From contig NZ_JABFCL010000017.1 of the NCBI RefSeq assembly GCF_017566145.1, positions 1-35,210 on the forward strand: a stretch of DNA of 35,210 nt, in the 5' to 3' direction. The translations under genes and the position numbers were made by a program. Positions within the stretch are counted from its first letter, which is position 1, and every line of letters begins with the position of its first letter. Origin of the DNA: Bittarella massiliensis (ex Durand et al. 2017). GTDB lineage: Bacteria; Bacillota; Clostridia; Oscillospirales; Ruminococcaceae. The notes under the pieces were generated by a model. It worked only from the letters and a program-made list of their open reading frames with translations. It did no database searches and was not told the DNA's origin. This document shows, piece after piece, positions 15,464 to 23,552 of the stretch.

Positions 15464-16221
15464 TGGTTCAACTCCTTCCAAATCAGGTTGAAGTAGCGGC
15501 TGAATTGCGGGTTGTTGCGCCGCTGCAGGGGGGACAGGCCGGGCTGGTCAAACGCCACTTGGTGCACCGCCTTGACCACCGAGGGGCGGGCCGAGAGGAC
15601 GATGATCCGGTCGGACATGCTGATGGCCTCGGGGATGTCGTGGGTCACCATCAGGGTGGTTTTGCCCTCTCTCTTGAGGATGCGGTAGATGTCGTCGGTC
15701 ACCGTCAGCCGGGTTTGGTAGTCCAGGGCTGAGAAGGCCTCGTCCAGCAGCAGGATCTGGGGGTTGACCGCCAGGGTGCGGATGAGGGCCGCCCGCTGGC
15801 GCATCCCCCCCGAGAGCTGGGAGGGGTACTTGTTTCGGAATTCGTAGAGCTCGTAGGTCTTTAGGAGCTTCATGGTCCGCTCCCGGCTCCCCTCGTCGAG
15901 CATCCCCCGGATCTCCAGCCCCAGGGTGGCGTTTCGCCAGATGGTGCGCCAGTCCAGCAGATTGTCCTTTTGCAGCATATAGCCGATCTGCCCGCTGATG
16001 CCGTTCACCGGCTCGCCCTCGATGCGGACGGCGCCGTGGGTGGGCTGTTCCAGCCCCGCTATGATGGAGAGGAGGGTCGATTTGCCGCAGCCGCTGGGGC
16101 CGACAATGCTGATAAACTCGCCCTCGTTTACCTGAAAGCTGACATTTTCAATGGCAGTCACTTCGCCGTTGCGCGCCTGATAGGTCTGGGACACCCGGTC
16201 CACTTTCAATATCGCGTCCAT
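15460..16221 (-). CDS. ABC transporter ATP-binding protein (SsuB/TauB type)
   Basis: A 253-residue importer ATPase. Walker A is GPSGCGKST (41-49), the Q-loop is YMLQKDNLLDW (81-91), the signature is LSGGMRQR (137-144), Walker B is ILLLDEAFSALD (156-167) and the switch His is 194 in VTHDI. The overall type matches nitrate/sulfonate/taurine importers. ATG 16221 is chosen because GAGGTGATTGC precedes it; the upstream in-frame start at 16275 has no ribosome site. It is first in the two-gene operon with the permease, with a 4-nt ATGA overlap. A TATACT-like -10 lies near 16248 on the minus strand without a convincing -35. Confidence 0.94.
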   Translation of the reverse strand: MDAILKVDRVSQTYQARNGEVTAIENVSFQVNEGEFISIVGPSGCGKSTLLSIIAGLEQPTHGAVRIEGEPVNGISGQIGYMLQKDNLLDWRTIWRNATLGLEIRGMLDEGSRERTMKLLKTYELYEFRNKYPSQLSGGMRQRAALIRTLAVNPQILLLDEAFSALDYQTRLTVTDDIYRILKREGKTTLMVTHDIPEAISMSDRIIVLSARPSVVKAVHQVAFDQPGLSPLQRRNNPQFSRYFNLIWKELNQ

Positions 16222-16409
16222 GCAATCACCTCGATTGTTTACCACAGTATATACGCCGCCCCCCCGGCGCGTCACAGGGGGGCGAGGGGCTGCCGGGGGC
16301 CCTTCGGCGCGATTGCCCGCGCTTTGAAAGCGGCCTCTCGAGGGGGCGCGGCGGGCACCGGCGGGAGGGTTCTGCCGCGGCGGGCGGAGGGGGGGCAGGG
16401 GCGGGCAAA

Positions 16410-16438
16410 TTGCGAAAGAGGGCGATTTGTGGTATACT
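16410..16438 (+). promoter_or_regulatory. Promoter of luxS
   Basis: TTGCGA (16410-16415), a 17-nt spacer and TATACT (16433-16438). It implies a leader of about 150 nt before the luxS start. Confidence 0.7.
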
Positions 16439-16463
16439 GATATATAAGGACTTATTGTGCCTA

Positions 16464-16518
16464 GGGATGGCCGGGCAGGCGCGCAAACGACCTTTGCCCC
16501 TGCCCTGTGGCCGATCCC
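16464..16518 (+). ncRNA. Structured leader hairpin upstream of luxS
   Basis: Between the promoter and luxS the transcript can fold into one long stem: GGGAT/ATCCC (16464/16514), GGCC/GGCC (16469/16509), GGGCAG/CTGCCC (16473/16500) and an apical GCAAA-CGACC-TTTGC (16483-16497), with small bulges. A second small hairpin (GTTTT-GTAAG-GAAAAC) may form near 16554-16569. It does not match the SAM-I, SAM-II or SAH riboswitch patterns that I know. A regulatory role is inferred only from position. Confidence 0.4.
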
Positions 16519-16596
16519 ACTGCGCGCGGGGCGCCGGGGGGATCACCATTTTCGTTTTGTAAGGAAAACCAGAAGAGAACAAAAGGGGGAGTTCAC

Positions 16597-17070
16597 ATGA
16601 GAGAACCGATGAAGACCATCAAGAGCTTTCAGGTCGACCACACCAAGCTGCAAAAGGGGCTTTACCTGTCCCGCGTCGACGGGGACTGCGTCACCTACGA
16701 CATTCGCATGTGCGCCCCCAACGGCGGCATCTACCTGCAAAACGCGGGGCTGCACACCTTTGAGCACCTCTTCGCCACCTATGTGCGCAACAGCGCCCAC
16801 TCCGACGAGGTCGTCTATGTGGGGCCCATGGGTTGCCGCACCGGCTTTTACTTCATCGCCCGCGACAGCATGAGCCGCCAGCAGGTGCTGGATTTGCTGC
16901 GGGAGACCTTTTTCTTCATCTCGGAATTTGTGGGCAAGATCCCCGGCGCCAGCAAGCCCGAGTGCGGTAACTACCTGGACCACGACTTAAACCAGGCCAA
17001 GGCCTACGCCCGCACCATCTGCCAGGTGCTCGAGGGCTGGACCCCCGAGCGGATGGACTACGAGGGATAG
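16597..17070 (+). CDS. luxS: S-ribosylhomocysteine lyase (autoinducer-2 synthase)
   Basis: A 157-residue LuxS, which splits S-ribosylhomocysteine into homocysteine and the AI-2 precursor DPD in the activated methyl cycle. The metal ligands are His53 and His57 in HTFEH and Cys123 in ECGNY; the catalytic Cys80 is in MGCRTGFY and Glu56 is present. The length is typical. ATG 16597 follows GGGGGAG. The next gene starts 12 nt downstream, so they are probably co-transcribed. No pfs (nucleosidase) gene is adjacent. Confidence 0.97.
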   Translation: MREPMKTIKSFQVDHTKLQKGLYLSRVDGDCVTYDIRMCAPNGGIYLQNAGLHTFEHLFATYVRNSAHSDEVVYVGPMGCRTGFYFIARDSMSRQQVLDLLRETFFFISEFVGKIPGASKPECGNYLDHDLNQAKAYARTICQVLEGWTPERMDYEG

Positions 17071-17082
17071 GGGGCGGCGGCT

Positions 17083-17643
17083 TTGGAGTGGGATCTGACA
17101 GAGCTGACCGAACAGGCGCGCCGGGCGGCGCGGGAACTCTGCGAGGCGGCGGCCCTGCGCCCCGGCGATCTGCTGGTGGTGGGCTGTTCCTCCAGCGAGG
17201 TGACCGGGCACGCCATCGGCTCCTTTTCCAGTACCCAGGTGGCCGACGCCCTCTTTGAGGGCATCTTCCCGGTGCTCTCCAAACAGGGGGTCTACCTGGC
17301 GGCCCAGTGCTGCGAGCACCTCAACCGCGCCCTCATCCTGGAGGGGGAGGCCGCCCGTGCCCACCGGCTGGAGGTGGTCAACGCCGTTCCCCAGCCCAAG
17401 GCGGGGGGCGCCTTTGCCACCGCTGCCTACCGGGAGTTTTCCCACCCGGTGGCGGTGGAGCGGGTACGGGCCCAGGCGGGGATGGACATTGGCGACACCC
17501 TCATCGGGATGCACCTGCAGCCGGTGGCGGTGCCGGTGCGCTTAAGCCTGCGGGCCATCGGCCAGGCCAACCTGGTCTGCGCCCGCACCCGGCCCCGGTA
17601 CATCGGCGGCGAGCGCGCCCACTATGACCCCGCCCTGGGGTGA
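17083..17643 (+). CDS. UPF0340 / TIGR01440 family protein (YwlG-like)
   Basis: A 186-residue protein of the UPF0340 family (B. subtilis YwlG), conserved in Firmicutes and without an established function. Family signs are DLLVVGCSSSEVTGHAIGSF near residues 29-48, GVYLAAQCCEHLNRALILE (~68-86), VVNAVPQPKAGGAFATAAY and the ending CARTRPRYIGGERAHYDP. The start is TTG at 17083, 12 nt after luxS; its ribosome site (GGGGGCGG) is mediocre, so coupling to luxS translation is likely. A strong terminator follows. Confidence 0.9.
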   Translation: MEWDLTELTEQARRAARELCEAAALRPGDLLVVGCSSSEVTGHAIGSFSSTQVADALFEGIFPVLSKQGVYLAAQCCEHLNRALILEGEAARAHRLEVVNAVPQPKAGGAFATAAYREFSHPVAVERVRAQAGMDIGDTLIGMHLQPVAVPVRLSLRAIGQANLVCARTRPRYIGGERAHYDPALG

Positions 17644-17660
17644 TGGGCAGAGATAGAAGA

Positions 17661-17703
17661 GGGAGAGGGCCGGGCGAATTTCGCCCGGCCCTCTCCCTTT
17701 TTT
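17661..17703. terminator. Strong terminator between convergent genes
   Basis: A 17-bp perfect stem (17661-17677 with 17681-17697) with a 3-nt loop and T7. It ends the luxS transcript and could also stop the leftward ADP-ribosylglycohydrolase gene. Confidence 0.92.
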
Positions 17704-17717
17704 GGATGGAGGGGGTG

Positions 17718-19097
17718 TCAAAGTTGTTTGGCGGCGCGCAGGGTCTGCCGCGCCAGGTGGGTGACGGTGGTGTGCTCCCACCCGCGAAAGAAGCTGTCAA
17801 AGCCGTCGTGGAAGGGCTCGGTCCAGCGGGGGGCGAGGGCGGGGTAGCCGTACATCAGCCCGAAGAGGGTGCCGATCTGCCCGGCGTTGCAGTCCACGTC
17901 CTCCCCGCAGAGGGCGATGATGGACATGCAGGTGTCGAAGCTGTCGCCGCAGAAGTAGAGGGCCACCACCTCGGCCGCGGCGTTGGGGTAGGTGTGAATC
18001 CAGTTGTAGCGGCGGTATTTGGCCCGGCAGGCCTCCCAGGCGCTCTCCCAGCTGCCGGCGCGCTCGCACTGCTCCAGGGCGAAGGCCAGCACCGAGGCGT
18101 ACTCGCTGCGGGGCGGGATGAGGGCGGCCGCCCGGTAGAGCAGGGGGCGGATGCCCGTCTCCACAAAGGCCAGGGAGGCCAGCAGGGCGTTGAATACCTC
18201 GCCCAAAATGGCGTTGTTGACTGCCGAGATCTGGCCGTCCAGAAAGGCCAGGCGGGCCGCTTCGGCCGGGTTGCCCGGGGCCACCATCCCGCAGATGGCC
18301 CCCCGCATCTGGGCGCCGATCCACTCGGCCCAGGGGTTTTGCCGCCGGCCGCTCTCCGGCGGGAAGATGCCCCGCTGCAGGTTTTGGTAGGCGGCGCGCT
18401 CGGCCCCCCAGGTGTAGAGGATGCGGCCCACCCACTCCAGGGCGATGTCGGCGCTGGTCACCGCCCGCCCCCGCTTCAGGACGGCCTCCAAAAAGGCCAG
18501 CTCGTAGAGCACGTCGTCGTTGAAGGTGGTGGGTCGGCGCAGGAAGCCGTCGATTTTGCCAAAGGCCTTTTTCAGCTGGGGGGTGCAGTACCCCTCCACC
18601 ATGGTGCCCACGGCGGCCCCGGCGATCTGCCCCTGCCAGCCGGCGTGGAGCCGCTCCAACAGCTCGCCCTCCGAGAGGGAGAGGGGGATCTTTTCGGGGT
18701 AGGCCACCTCGGCTTGCAGGTCCTCGAAGGCGCGGTATTCGGGGAAGGACCAGTAGGGGCTCTGGGGGTCTTTGGGGGCCTGTTCCAGCAGGGCGTAGGT
18801 CTGGGCCACCAGCTTGGCCAGCTCCACGTCGTCCTCCGCCTGGTAGGCCTGCCAGACGGCGGGGATCAGGGCCTCGGCGGCGCGGACGTCCCGCCCCCGG
18901 TTGCCCACGGCCTGAATGGCGCCGAAGAGCTGCAGCAGCGGCCCGCCCGAGTCGGCGACCGAGTCGGAAACCTGTTTGCGGATGGCCTGCTCCGGCGTCG
19001 GCTGCTCGGTGGATGCGGGGCCCCGCACGGCTTCCGGGTGCAGGTGGGGGACGGCGGCCTCTTTGGCCGCGGTGGTGATTTCCCATGCTCGTTTCAA
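17718..19097 (-). CDS. ADP-ribosylglycohydrolase-family protein
   Basis: A 459-residue protein. The C-terminal ~310 residues match the ADP-ribosylglycohydrolase fold, whose members remove ADP-ribose from proteins or cleave related N-glycosides with a dinuclear metal centre. Visible signatures are GWQGQIAGAAVGTMVEGY (153-170), TFNDDVLYELAFLEAV (191-206, the counterpart of the TDDT metal motif) and CGEDVDCNAGQIGTLFGLMY (397-416, the counterpart of GGDTDT). The metal Asp residues are kept, but the neighbouring Thr residues are Asn, Val or Cys, so this is a divergent subfamily. Residues 1-130 are an unassigned helical extension. The TTG start at 19097 has GAGGAGGG 7 nt upstream. Its place beside nucleoside hydrolases suggests an N-ribosyl small-molecule substrate (inference). 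Confidence 0.85.
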   Translation of the reverse strand: MKRAWEITTAAKEAAVPHLHPEAVRGPASTEQPTPEQAIRKQVSDSVADSGGPLLQLFGAIQAVGNRGRDVRAAEALIPAVWQAYQAEDDVELAKLVAQTYALLEQAPKDPQSPYWSFPEYRAFEDLQAEVAYPEKIPLSLSEGELLERLHAGWQGQIAGAAVGTMVEGYCTPQLKKAFGKIDGFLRRPTTFNDDVLYELAFLEAVLKRGRAVTSADIALEWVGRILYTWGAERAAYQNLQRGIFPPESGRRQNPWAEWIGAQMRGAICGMVAPGNPAEAARLAFLDGQISAVNNAILGEVFNALLASLAFVETGIRPLLYRAAALIPPRSEYASVLAFALEQCERAGSWESAWEACRAKYRRYNWIHTYPNAAAEVVALYFCGDSFDTCMSIIALCGEDVDCNAGQIGTLFGLMYGYPALAPRWTEPFHDGFDSFFRGWEHTTVTHLARQTLRAAKQL

Positions 19098-19513
19098 GGG
19101 GATTCCCTCCTCTTCTCTCTCTGGTGTTTGCCGCTACGCCCATTGTGCGGCCCTTTGGAGGGAAAGTCCACTGGCAAAAGGGCCAAAATGAGGGGAGGGG
19201 TTTTGTGGGAGGGGGGCGGCGCGGGGAGGCTGAAACCCGGCTGGTTGGGGATGGCGCCCAAATGGGCGGGGAGGAAACCGGCATCTTTTTGCGGCGGGAG
19301 GGGCGATAGGGGCAAAAGGGCCAAAAAGGAGCGTTTATTTTGGCGGATTTGGAGAAAGCAGGAGAGAGAGGGAGAGGGAAAAGAAAAAGTTGACAAAAAA
19401 CGACAGATCAAAATGGGCAACTTTTTACCCCCCTTAAAAAGATTGTGCACCGCCCTTAAAAATTTGCCGGCAGATTGTGAAAAAAGCGGGGCGGTTTCTC
19501 GAGGAACCGGTTG
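19098..19513. other. Spacer with an AT-rich part between divergent genes
   Basis: The 19098-19300 part shows no gene. The 19370-19513 part is rich in A and T tracts and has a TTGACA at 19390-19395 without a convincing -10. It probably contains the leftward promoter of the glycohydrolase gene, which I could not fix. Confidence 0.35.
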
Positions 19514-19550
19514 TTTACACAAAAAGAAAGAATCTGTATTCGCTTTCTTT
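19514..19550 (+). promoter_or_regulatory. Putative promoter overlapped by an inverted repeat
   Basis: TTTACA (19514-19519), a 17-nt spacer and TATTCG (19537-19542). A perfect inverted repeat AAAGAAAG (19523-19530) / CTTTCTTT (19543-19550) brackets the -10, as expected of a repressor site. The leader to the first BMP gene would be ~240 nt. Confidence 0.4.
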
Positions 19551-19697
19551 CGGGGCGGCGAGAGGCCGTATGGCAACCTGGTCAAAAGGGGGGCACCCAA
19601 TTTGGGCAGCCCGTTTGCGACCCTTTAAAGCGGGGGGCGTTTTGCCCATGAGCGCCGGGGGATCGGTGGCCAATAGGGAGAAAAGCCCCCCTCTCTC

Positions 19698-19727
19698 TTG
19701 ACAGGGCGCGGGGCGGGCGGATACCCT
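19698..19727 (+). promoter_or_regulatory. Candidate proximal promoter of the first BMP gene
   Basis: A perfect TTGACA (19698-19703) with TACCCT (19722-19727) at 18-nt spacing, ~60 nt upstream of the start. The -10 is poor. Confidence 0.45.
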
Positions 19728-19789
19728 GGTGGCAGACGGGGCGGGCGGCGGCCAGAGGGGCGGCGCGGCCCCAAAAGGGAGGAAGCGAA

Positions 19790-20881
19790 ATGAAAAAATA
19801 TGCATCCATCTGCCTGGCGGCGCTGTTGGCCTTTGGCCTGTTTGCCACCGGCTGCGGCCAGAAGGAGGCCGCGGGCGGCGAGGGGGAGGAGGGGCAGATC
19901 CAGAGCGCCTGTTACCTGACCTACGCCCTGGGGGACAAGTCCTTTCACGACCTGGCCAACGAGGGGCTCACCAAGGCGGGGAAAGAACTGGGGATCAAGA
20001 CCAAGACCATCGAGTACGGCACCGACAAGTCCAAGATGGAACCGGCCATCCTCGACGCGATGGACAACTACGACATGGTCCTCTTCTACACCGGCGAGCA
20101 GCTGGAGATCATCAAGCGCTATGCCGCCGACTACGCCGACGTGAAGTTCGTGGGCTTTGACATCGACCCGGACATTGAGCCCGAGTTCCCCAACATCTTC
20201 TGCATGACCTACGCCCAAAACGAAGGGGAGTTTCTCGCCGGAGCTCTGGCGGCCAAGATGTCCAAGTCGGGGACGGTGGGCTTTGTCACCGGCACCGAGT
20301 CGCCGGTCATCAATGACTTTATGGTGGGCTATATCGAGGGCGCCCAGCACGTCAAGAGCGACATCAAGGTGGCCATCTCCTACAGTGGCGACTTCACCAA
20401 CACCACCAAGGCCAAAGAGGTGGCCCTGCTGCAGATCCAGCAAAACGGGGCGGACGTGATCCACCAGGTGGCCGCCGGCGCCGGGCTGGGGGTGTTTGAG
20501 GCGGTGGTACAGCACCCGGGGGTCTGGGCCATCGGCGTGGACGCCGACCAGAGAAACTTCTTTGTGGACACCAAGCCGGCGGTGGCCGACGTCATCCTCA
20601 CCTCGATGATGAAGCGAAACGACATCGTCCTTTACGACCTGGTGAAAAAGACCTATGCCGGCACCGCCGACTTTTACGGCACCCGCGCCAAGTGGGGGAT
20701 CTCCGCCGGGGCCGTGGGGCTGGCGGACAACGAGTACTACCGGCAAAACACCCCCCAGGAGGTGCGCGACTACATTGCCGACTGCCAGGAGAAGGTCACC
20801 GGCGGCGAGATCGCCGTCTCCACCGGATACGGGATGGAGCAGTCCACCCTGGACGGCATTCGCAACCGGGCCCGGCCCTAG
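19790..20881 (+). CDS. BMP-family (PnrA-like) nucleoside-binding lipoprotein 1
   Basis: A 363-residue lipoprotein with a signal peptide ending FATGC (Cys22 lipidated) and the BMP fold used by nucleoside ABC importers such as PnrA and BmpA. Motifs are LGDKSFHDLANEGLTKAGKE (~48-67), KFVGFDID (~118-125), YAQNEGEFLAGALAAKMSKS (~140-159), QQNGADVIHQVAAGAGLGVF (~218-237) and AIGVDADQRN (~248-257, the Asp that contacts the ribose in the family). ATG 19790 follows AGGGAGGAAG. A close paralog follows on the same strand. No BMP permease or ATPase is in the window. Confidence 0.93.
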   Translation: MKKYASICLAALLAFGLFATGCGQKEAAGGEGEEGQIQSACYLTYALGDKSFHDLANEGLTKAGKELGIKTKTIEYGTDKSKMEPAILDAMDNYDMVLFYTGEQLEIIKRYAADYADVKFVGFDIDPDIEPEFPNIFCMTYAQNEGEFLAGALAAKMSKSGTVGFVTGTESPVINDFMVGYIEGAQHVKSDIKVAISYSGDFTNTTKAKEVALLQIQQNGADVIHQVAAGAGLGVFEAVVQHPGVWAIGVDADQRNFFVDTKPAVADVILTSMMKRNDIVLYDLVKKTYAGTADFYGTRAKWGISAGAVGLADNEYYRQNTPQEVRDYIADCQEKVTGGEIAVSTGYGMEQSTLDGIRNRARP

Positions 20882-21380
20882 AGCGGAGCAAAGTGGGCAA
20901 AGTGGGGCAAAGCAGAGTAGGGCGAGACATTTCCTCGACACAAAAGGCGGCGGTGAGCCGCCTTTTTGCCGTGCCGGACAATGGGAGAGGAGAGGGAAGT
21001 CTCCGTGTTGATTGGAGGAGATGCACATAAAAGGGGAGGGGACTATGTGAGAGTTGCAGATAAAAGGGGGCGAAAAAGCCGGTGGTGTTAAAATCAAGCA
21101 CAGAAAAAACGGAAGATCATTGTGCAGTATTTTGGAGGAGGGAGACACCGGCCGGAGGGCGGGAAAAAATGCTCTGCGCGGTTTGTGGGGAGCGCACAAC
21201 CGGTTTGAGGGCCGGGGAGGGGGAGGGGGTAACTTTGTACAAATAAACAAATCTATCTGTGGTCATTTGGCAGAAATAGACGAAAGAATATTGACAGGAA
21301 TGGGGGCGGTGAATGTCTTAAAAGCAGCAAGAGCCGCAGCCGTCCCACCGGGGCGGCGCGGGAAAAAAGGAGGCTTTCCT
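20882..21380. other. Spacer between the two BMP genes
   Basis: It starts with three GCAAAG-type purine repeats (20888-20916), then a terminator (20942-20967). Two similar segments, TGCACATAAAAGGGGAGGGG near 21022 and TGCAGATAAAAGGGGGCG near 21056, and a TTTGTACAAA palindrome (21234-21243) may be regulatory. TTGACA at 21291-21296 with TGTCTT (21314-21319) is a weak promoter candidate for the second BMP gene. Confidence 0.4.
20942..20967 (+). terminator. Terminator after the first BMP gene
   Basis: A 10-bp stem AAAAGGCGGC / GCCGCCTTTT with a GGTGA loop and T5. Confidence 0.9.
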
Positions 21381-22487
21381 GTGAGAAAGTATATCGCATT
21401 GGGACTGGCCGCGCTGCTGGCGCTGTCCGCCGTTTTGACCGGCTGTGGAAAGGGCGAGGAAGACGACGGGGGCGGCGAGAGCAGCGGCGGCGGGGAGAAG
21501 AAGATCGCCAGCGTCTGCTATGTGACCGACATGTTAGGGGATAAGTCCTTTTCCGACATTGCCAACGAGGGGCTGGTCAAGGCCGGCAAGGACTTTGGGC
21601 TGGAGGTCAAGACCATTGAGTACGGCACCGACAAGTCGAAGATGGAGCCCTCTATGCTGGACGCGGCCGAAAACTTTGACCTGGTGTTCTTCTACAGCGG
21701 GGAGCTGCTGGAGGTGGTGCAGCGCTACGCCGAGGAGTACCCGGACGTGAAGTTTGTGGGCTTTGACATCGACCCCACCAAGGAGGCGGGCCACCCCAAC
21801 GTCTTCTGCCTGACCTACGCCCAGAACGAGGGCGATTTCCTGGCCGGGGCCCTGGCGGCCAAGATTTCCAAGACCGGCACCATCGGCTATGTGGCGGGGC
21901 GGGAGTCCCCGGTCATCAACGACTTTTTGGTGGGCTACATCGAGGGCGCCCAGCACGCCAATCCCAGCGGCAAGGTGGCCTTCTCCTACATCGGCGACTT
22001 TGTGAACACCGCCAAGGCCAAGGAGCTGGCCCTGCTGCAGATCCAGCAGAACAAGGCCGACGTGATCCACCAGGTGGCCGCCGGCGCCGGGTTGGGGGTG
22101 TTTGAGGCGGCGGCCGACAACCCGGGCACCTGGACCATCGGCGTGGACGCCGACCAGCGAAACTTCTTCATCGACTCCAAGCCAGAGGTGGCCGACGTCA
22201 TCCTCACCTCGATGATGAAGCGCAACGACATCACCCTTTACGACATCATCGAAAAGACCTGTGACGGCAGCGCCGACTTCTACGGCACCAACGAGACCTG
22301 GGGCATCCTCGAAGGGGTGGTGGTCCTGGTGGAGAACGACTACTACAAGCAAAACACCCCGCAGGAGGTGCAGGACTACGTCAAGGAGTGCGAGGGAAAG
22401 GTCACCAGCGGCGAGATCAAGGTGCCGACTGCCTACGGCATGGACCAGGATACCCTCAACGAGATGAGAAACAAGGTCAAGGCCTGA
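21381..22487 (+). CDS. BMP-family (PnrA-like) nucleoside-binding lipoprotein 2
   Basis: A 368-residue paralog of the preceding lipoprotein, alignable end to end with few gaps; the main differences are in the acidic/Gly linker after the lipid Cys (CGKGEEDDGGGESSGGGEKK). The lipobox is VLTGC (Cys22). Shared motifs are MLGDKSFSDIANEGLVKAGK, YAQNEGDFLAGALAAKISKT, HQVAAGAGLGVFEAA and TIGVDADQRNFF. The GTG start at 21381 is chosen because AAAAAGGAGG ends 7 nt before it and the signal peptide starts there; the open frame reaches back to 21054 without protein-like sequence. The nucleoside hydrolase gene begins 29 nt downstream, so binding and hydrolysis of nucleosides are probably coupled. Confidence 0.93.
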   Translation: MRKYIALGLAALLALSAVLTGCGKGEEDDGGGESSGGGEKKIASVCYVTDMLGDKSFSDIANEGLVKAGKDFGLEVKTIEYGTDKSKMEPSMLDAAENFDLVFFYSGELLEVVQRYAEEYPDVKFVGFDIDPTKEAGHPNVFCLTYAQNEGDFLAGALAAKISKTGTIGYVAGRESPVINDFLVGYIEGAQHANPSGKVAFSYIGDFVNTAKAKELALLQIQQNKADVIHQVAAGAGLGVFEAAADNPGTWTIGVDADQRNFFIDSKPEVADVILTSMMKRNDITLYDIIEKTCDGSADFYGTNETWGILEGVVVLVENDYYKQNTPQEVQDYVKECEGKVTSGEIKVPTAYGMDQDTLNEMRNKVKA

Positions 22488-22516
22488 CGGCCATCTTTGT
22501 GAAATGAGGCGATCTC

Positions 22517-23494
22517 TTGCCCAAGAAAGTGATATTGGACGTGGACACCGGCCCGGACGACGCCGTCGCCATCATTGCCGCCCCGCTGGCCCCCGAACTG
22601 GATGTGGTGGGCATCTGCACGGTCAACGGCAACCGGGAGGTGGCCCTCACCACCGACAACACCCTGCGGGTCAAGGCCCTGATGGGCTCTGACGTGCCGG
22701 TCTACCGGGGCTGCGAGTACCCCCTGGTGTCCACCCTCACCCCCGGGCGGCGGCCGGGCATCCCCCGCAGGGAGGGGCAGATCCGCCCCACCGGCTCCCG
22801 CATTCAGGGGGATCACCTCCCCTTCCCCGCCACCGACCTGACGGAGGAGCCGGAACCCGCCGTCACCTGGCTGGTGGACACCCTGCTGCACGCCGAGGAG
22901 AAGATTACCCTGGTCCCCGTCGGTCCTCTGACCAACCTGGCGGTGGCCCTGCGGGCGGCCCCCCGCATTGCCGAGCACATCGAGGAGATCGTCCTCATGG
23001 GGGGCGGGCACCGCATTCAGAACACCACCCCTGTGGCCGAGTACAACGTCTGGGTGGACCCCGAGGCGCTGGAGGTGGTGCTCCAGTCGGGCTGCAAGGT
23101 GATGGTGGTGCCCCTAGACGCCACCATGGAGTGCTACCTCACCCAGGCGGACGCCGACGAGATACGCGGCTTTGGCGGCCCGGGGGCCGAGGCGGTGGCC
23201 CTGCTGGTGGACGAGTGGCTGCGGGACTACCGGGACGACCCGGCCATGAAGGGCTGCCCCGGGGTGCCCATCCACGACGCGCTGGCGGTCTGCGCCCTCC
23301 TCGAGCCCAGCATCCTCACCGACGTCCGCCCCGTCTGCTGCCACGTGGACATCGCCGGCGGGTACGCCGACGGCCAGACCTGTTTGGACCTGCGGGCCCG
23401 GTTGGAAAAAGAGGGGGCCAACTGCCTTTTCGCCTTCCACGCCGACCGGGAGAGGTTTGCCGCCACCCTCAAAAAAATTCTCAAAAACGGCTGA
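22517..23494 (+). CDS. Nucleoside hydrolase 1 (IU-NH family)
   Basis: A 325-residue inosine/uridine-preferring-type hydrolase that splits ribonucleosides into base and ribose. Its Ca2+-binding signature is DVDTGPDDAVAI (8-19). Other active-site pieces are NGNRE (37-41), PVGPLTN (134-140), AEYNVWVDPE (174-183) and PIHDALAV (251-258, His253-Asp254). The start is TTG at 22517 with TGAGGCGA upstream. PLDATMEC (199-206) has Met where its two paralogs here have His. It is probably co-transcribed with BMP 2. The preferred nucleoside cannot be read from sequence. Confidence 0.92.
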   Translation: MPKKVILDVDTGPDDAVAIIAAPLAPELDVVGICTVNGNREVALTTDNTLRVKALMGSDVPVYRGCEYPLVSTLTPGRRPGIPRREGQIRPTGSRIQGDHLPFPATDLTEEPEPAVTWLVDTLLHAEEKITLVPVGPLTNLAVALRAAPRIAEHIEEIVLMGGGHRIQNTTPVAEYNVWVDPEALEVVLQSGCKVMVVPLDATMECYLTQADADEIRGFGGPGAEAVALLVDEWLRDYRDDPAMKGCPGVPIHDALAVCALLEPSILTDVRPVCCHVDIAGGYADGQTCLDLRARLEKEGANCLFAFHADRERFAATLKKILKNG

Positions 23495-23511
23495 TGAGAT
23501 GGCTCCCCACG

Positions 23512-23552
23512 GGGGAAGCGCAGCGGGAAACCTCCCTGCGCTTCCCCTTTTT
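23512..23552 (+). terminator. Terminator after nucleoside hydrolase 1
   Basis: A 12-bp perfect stem GGGGAAGCGCAG / CTGCGCTTCCCC with a 12-nt loop and T5. Confidence 0.9.

Noticed and set aside
17640..19628. A 662-codon plus-strand frame opposite the ADP-ribosylglycohydrolase gene
   Set aside because: An antisense shadow; it also contains the luxS terminator.
20968..21380. Purine riboswitch before the second BMP gene
   Set aside because: The spacer lacks the paired loops and conserved core of guanine/adenine riboswitches; only weak promoter and palindrome candidates are visible.
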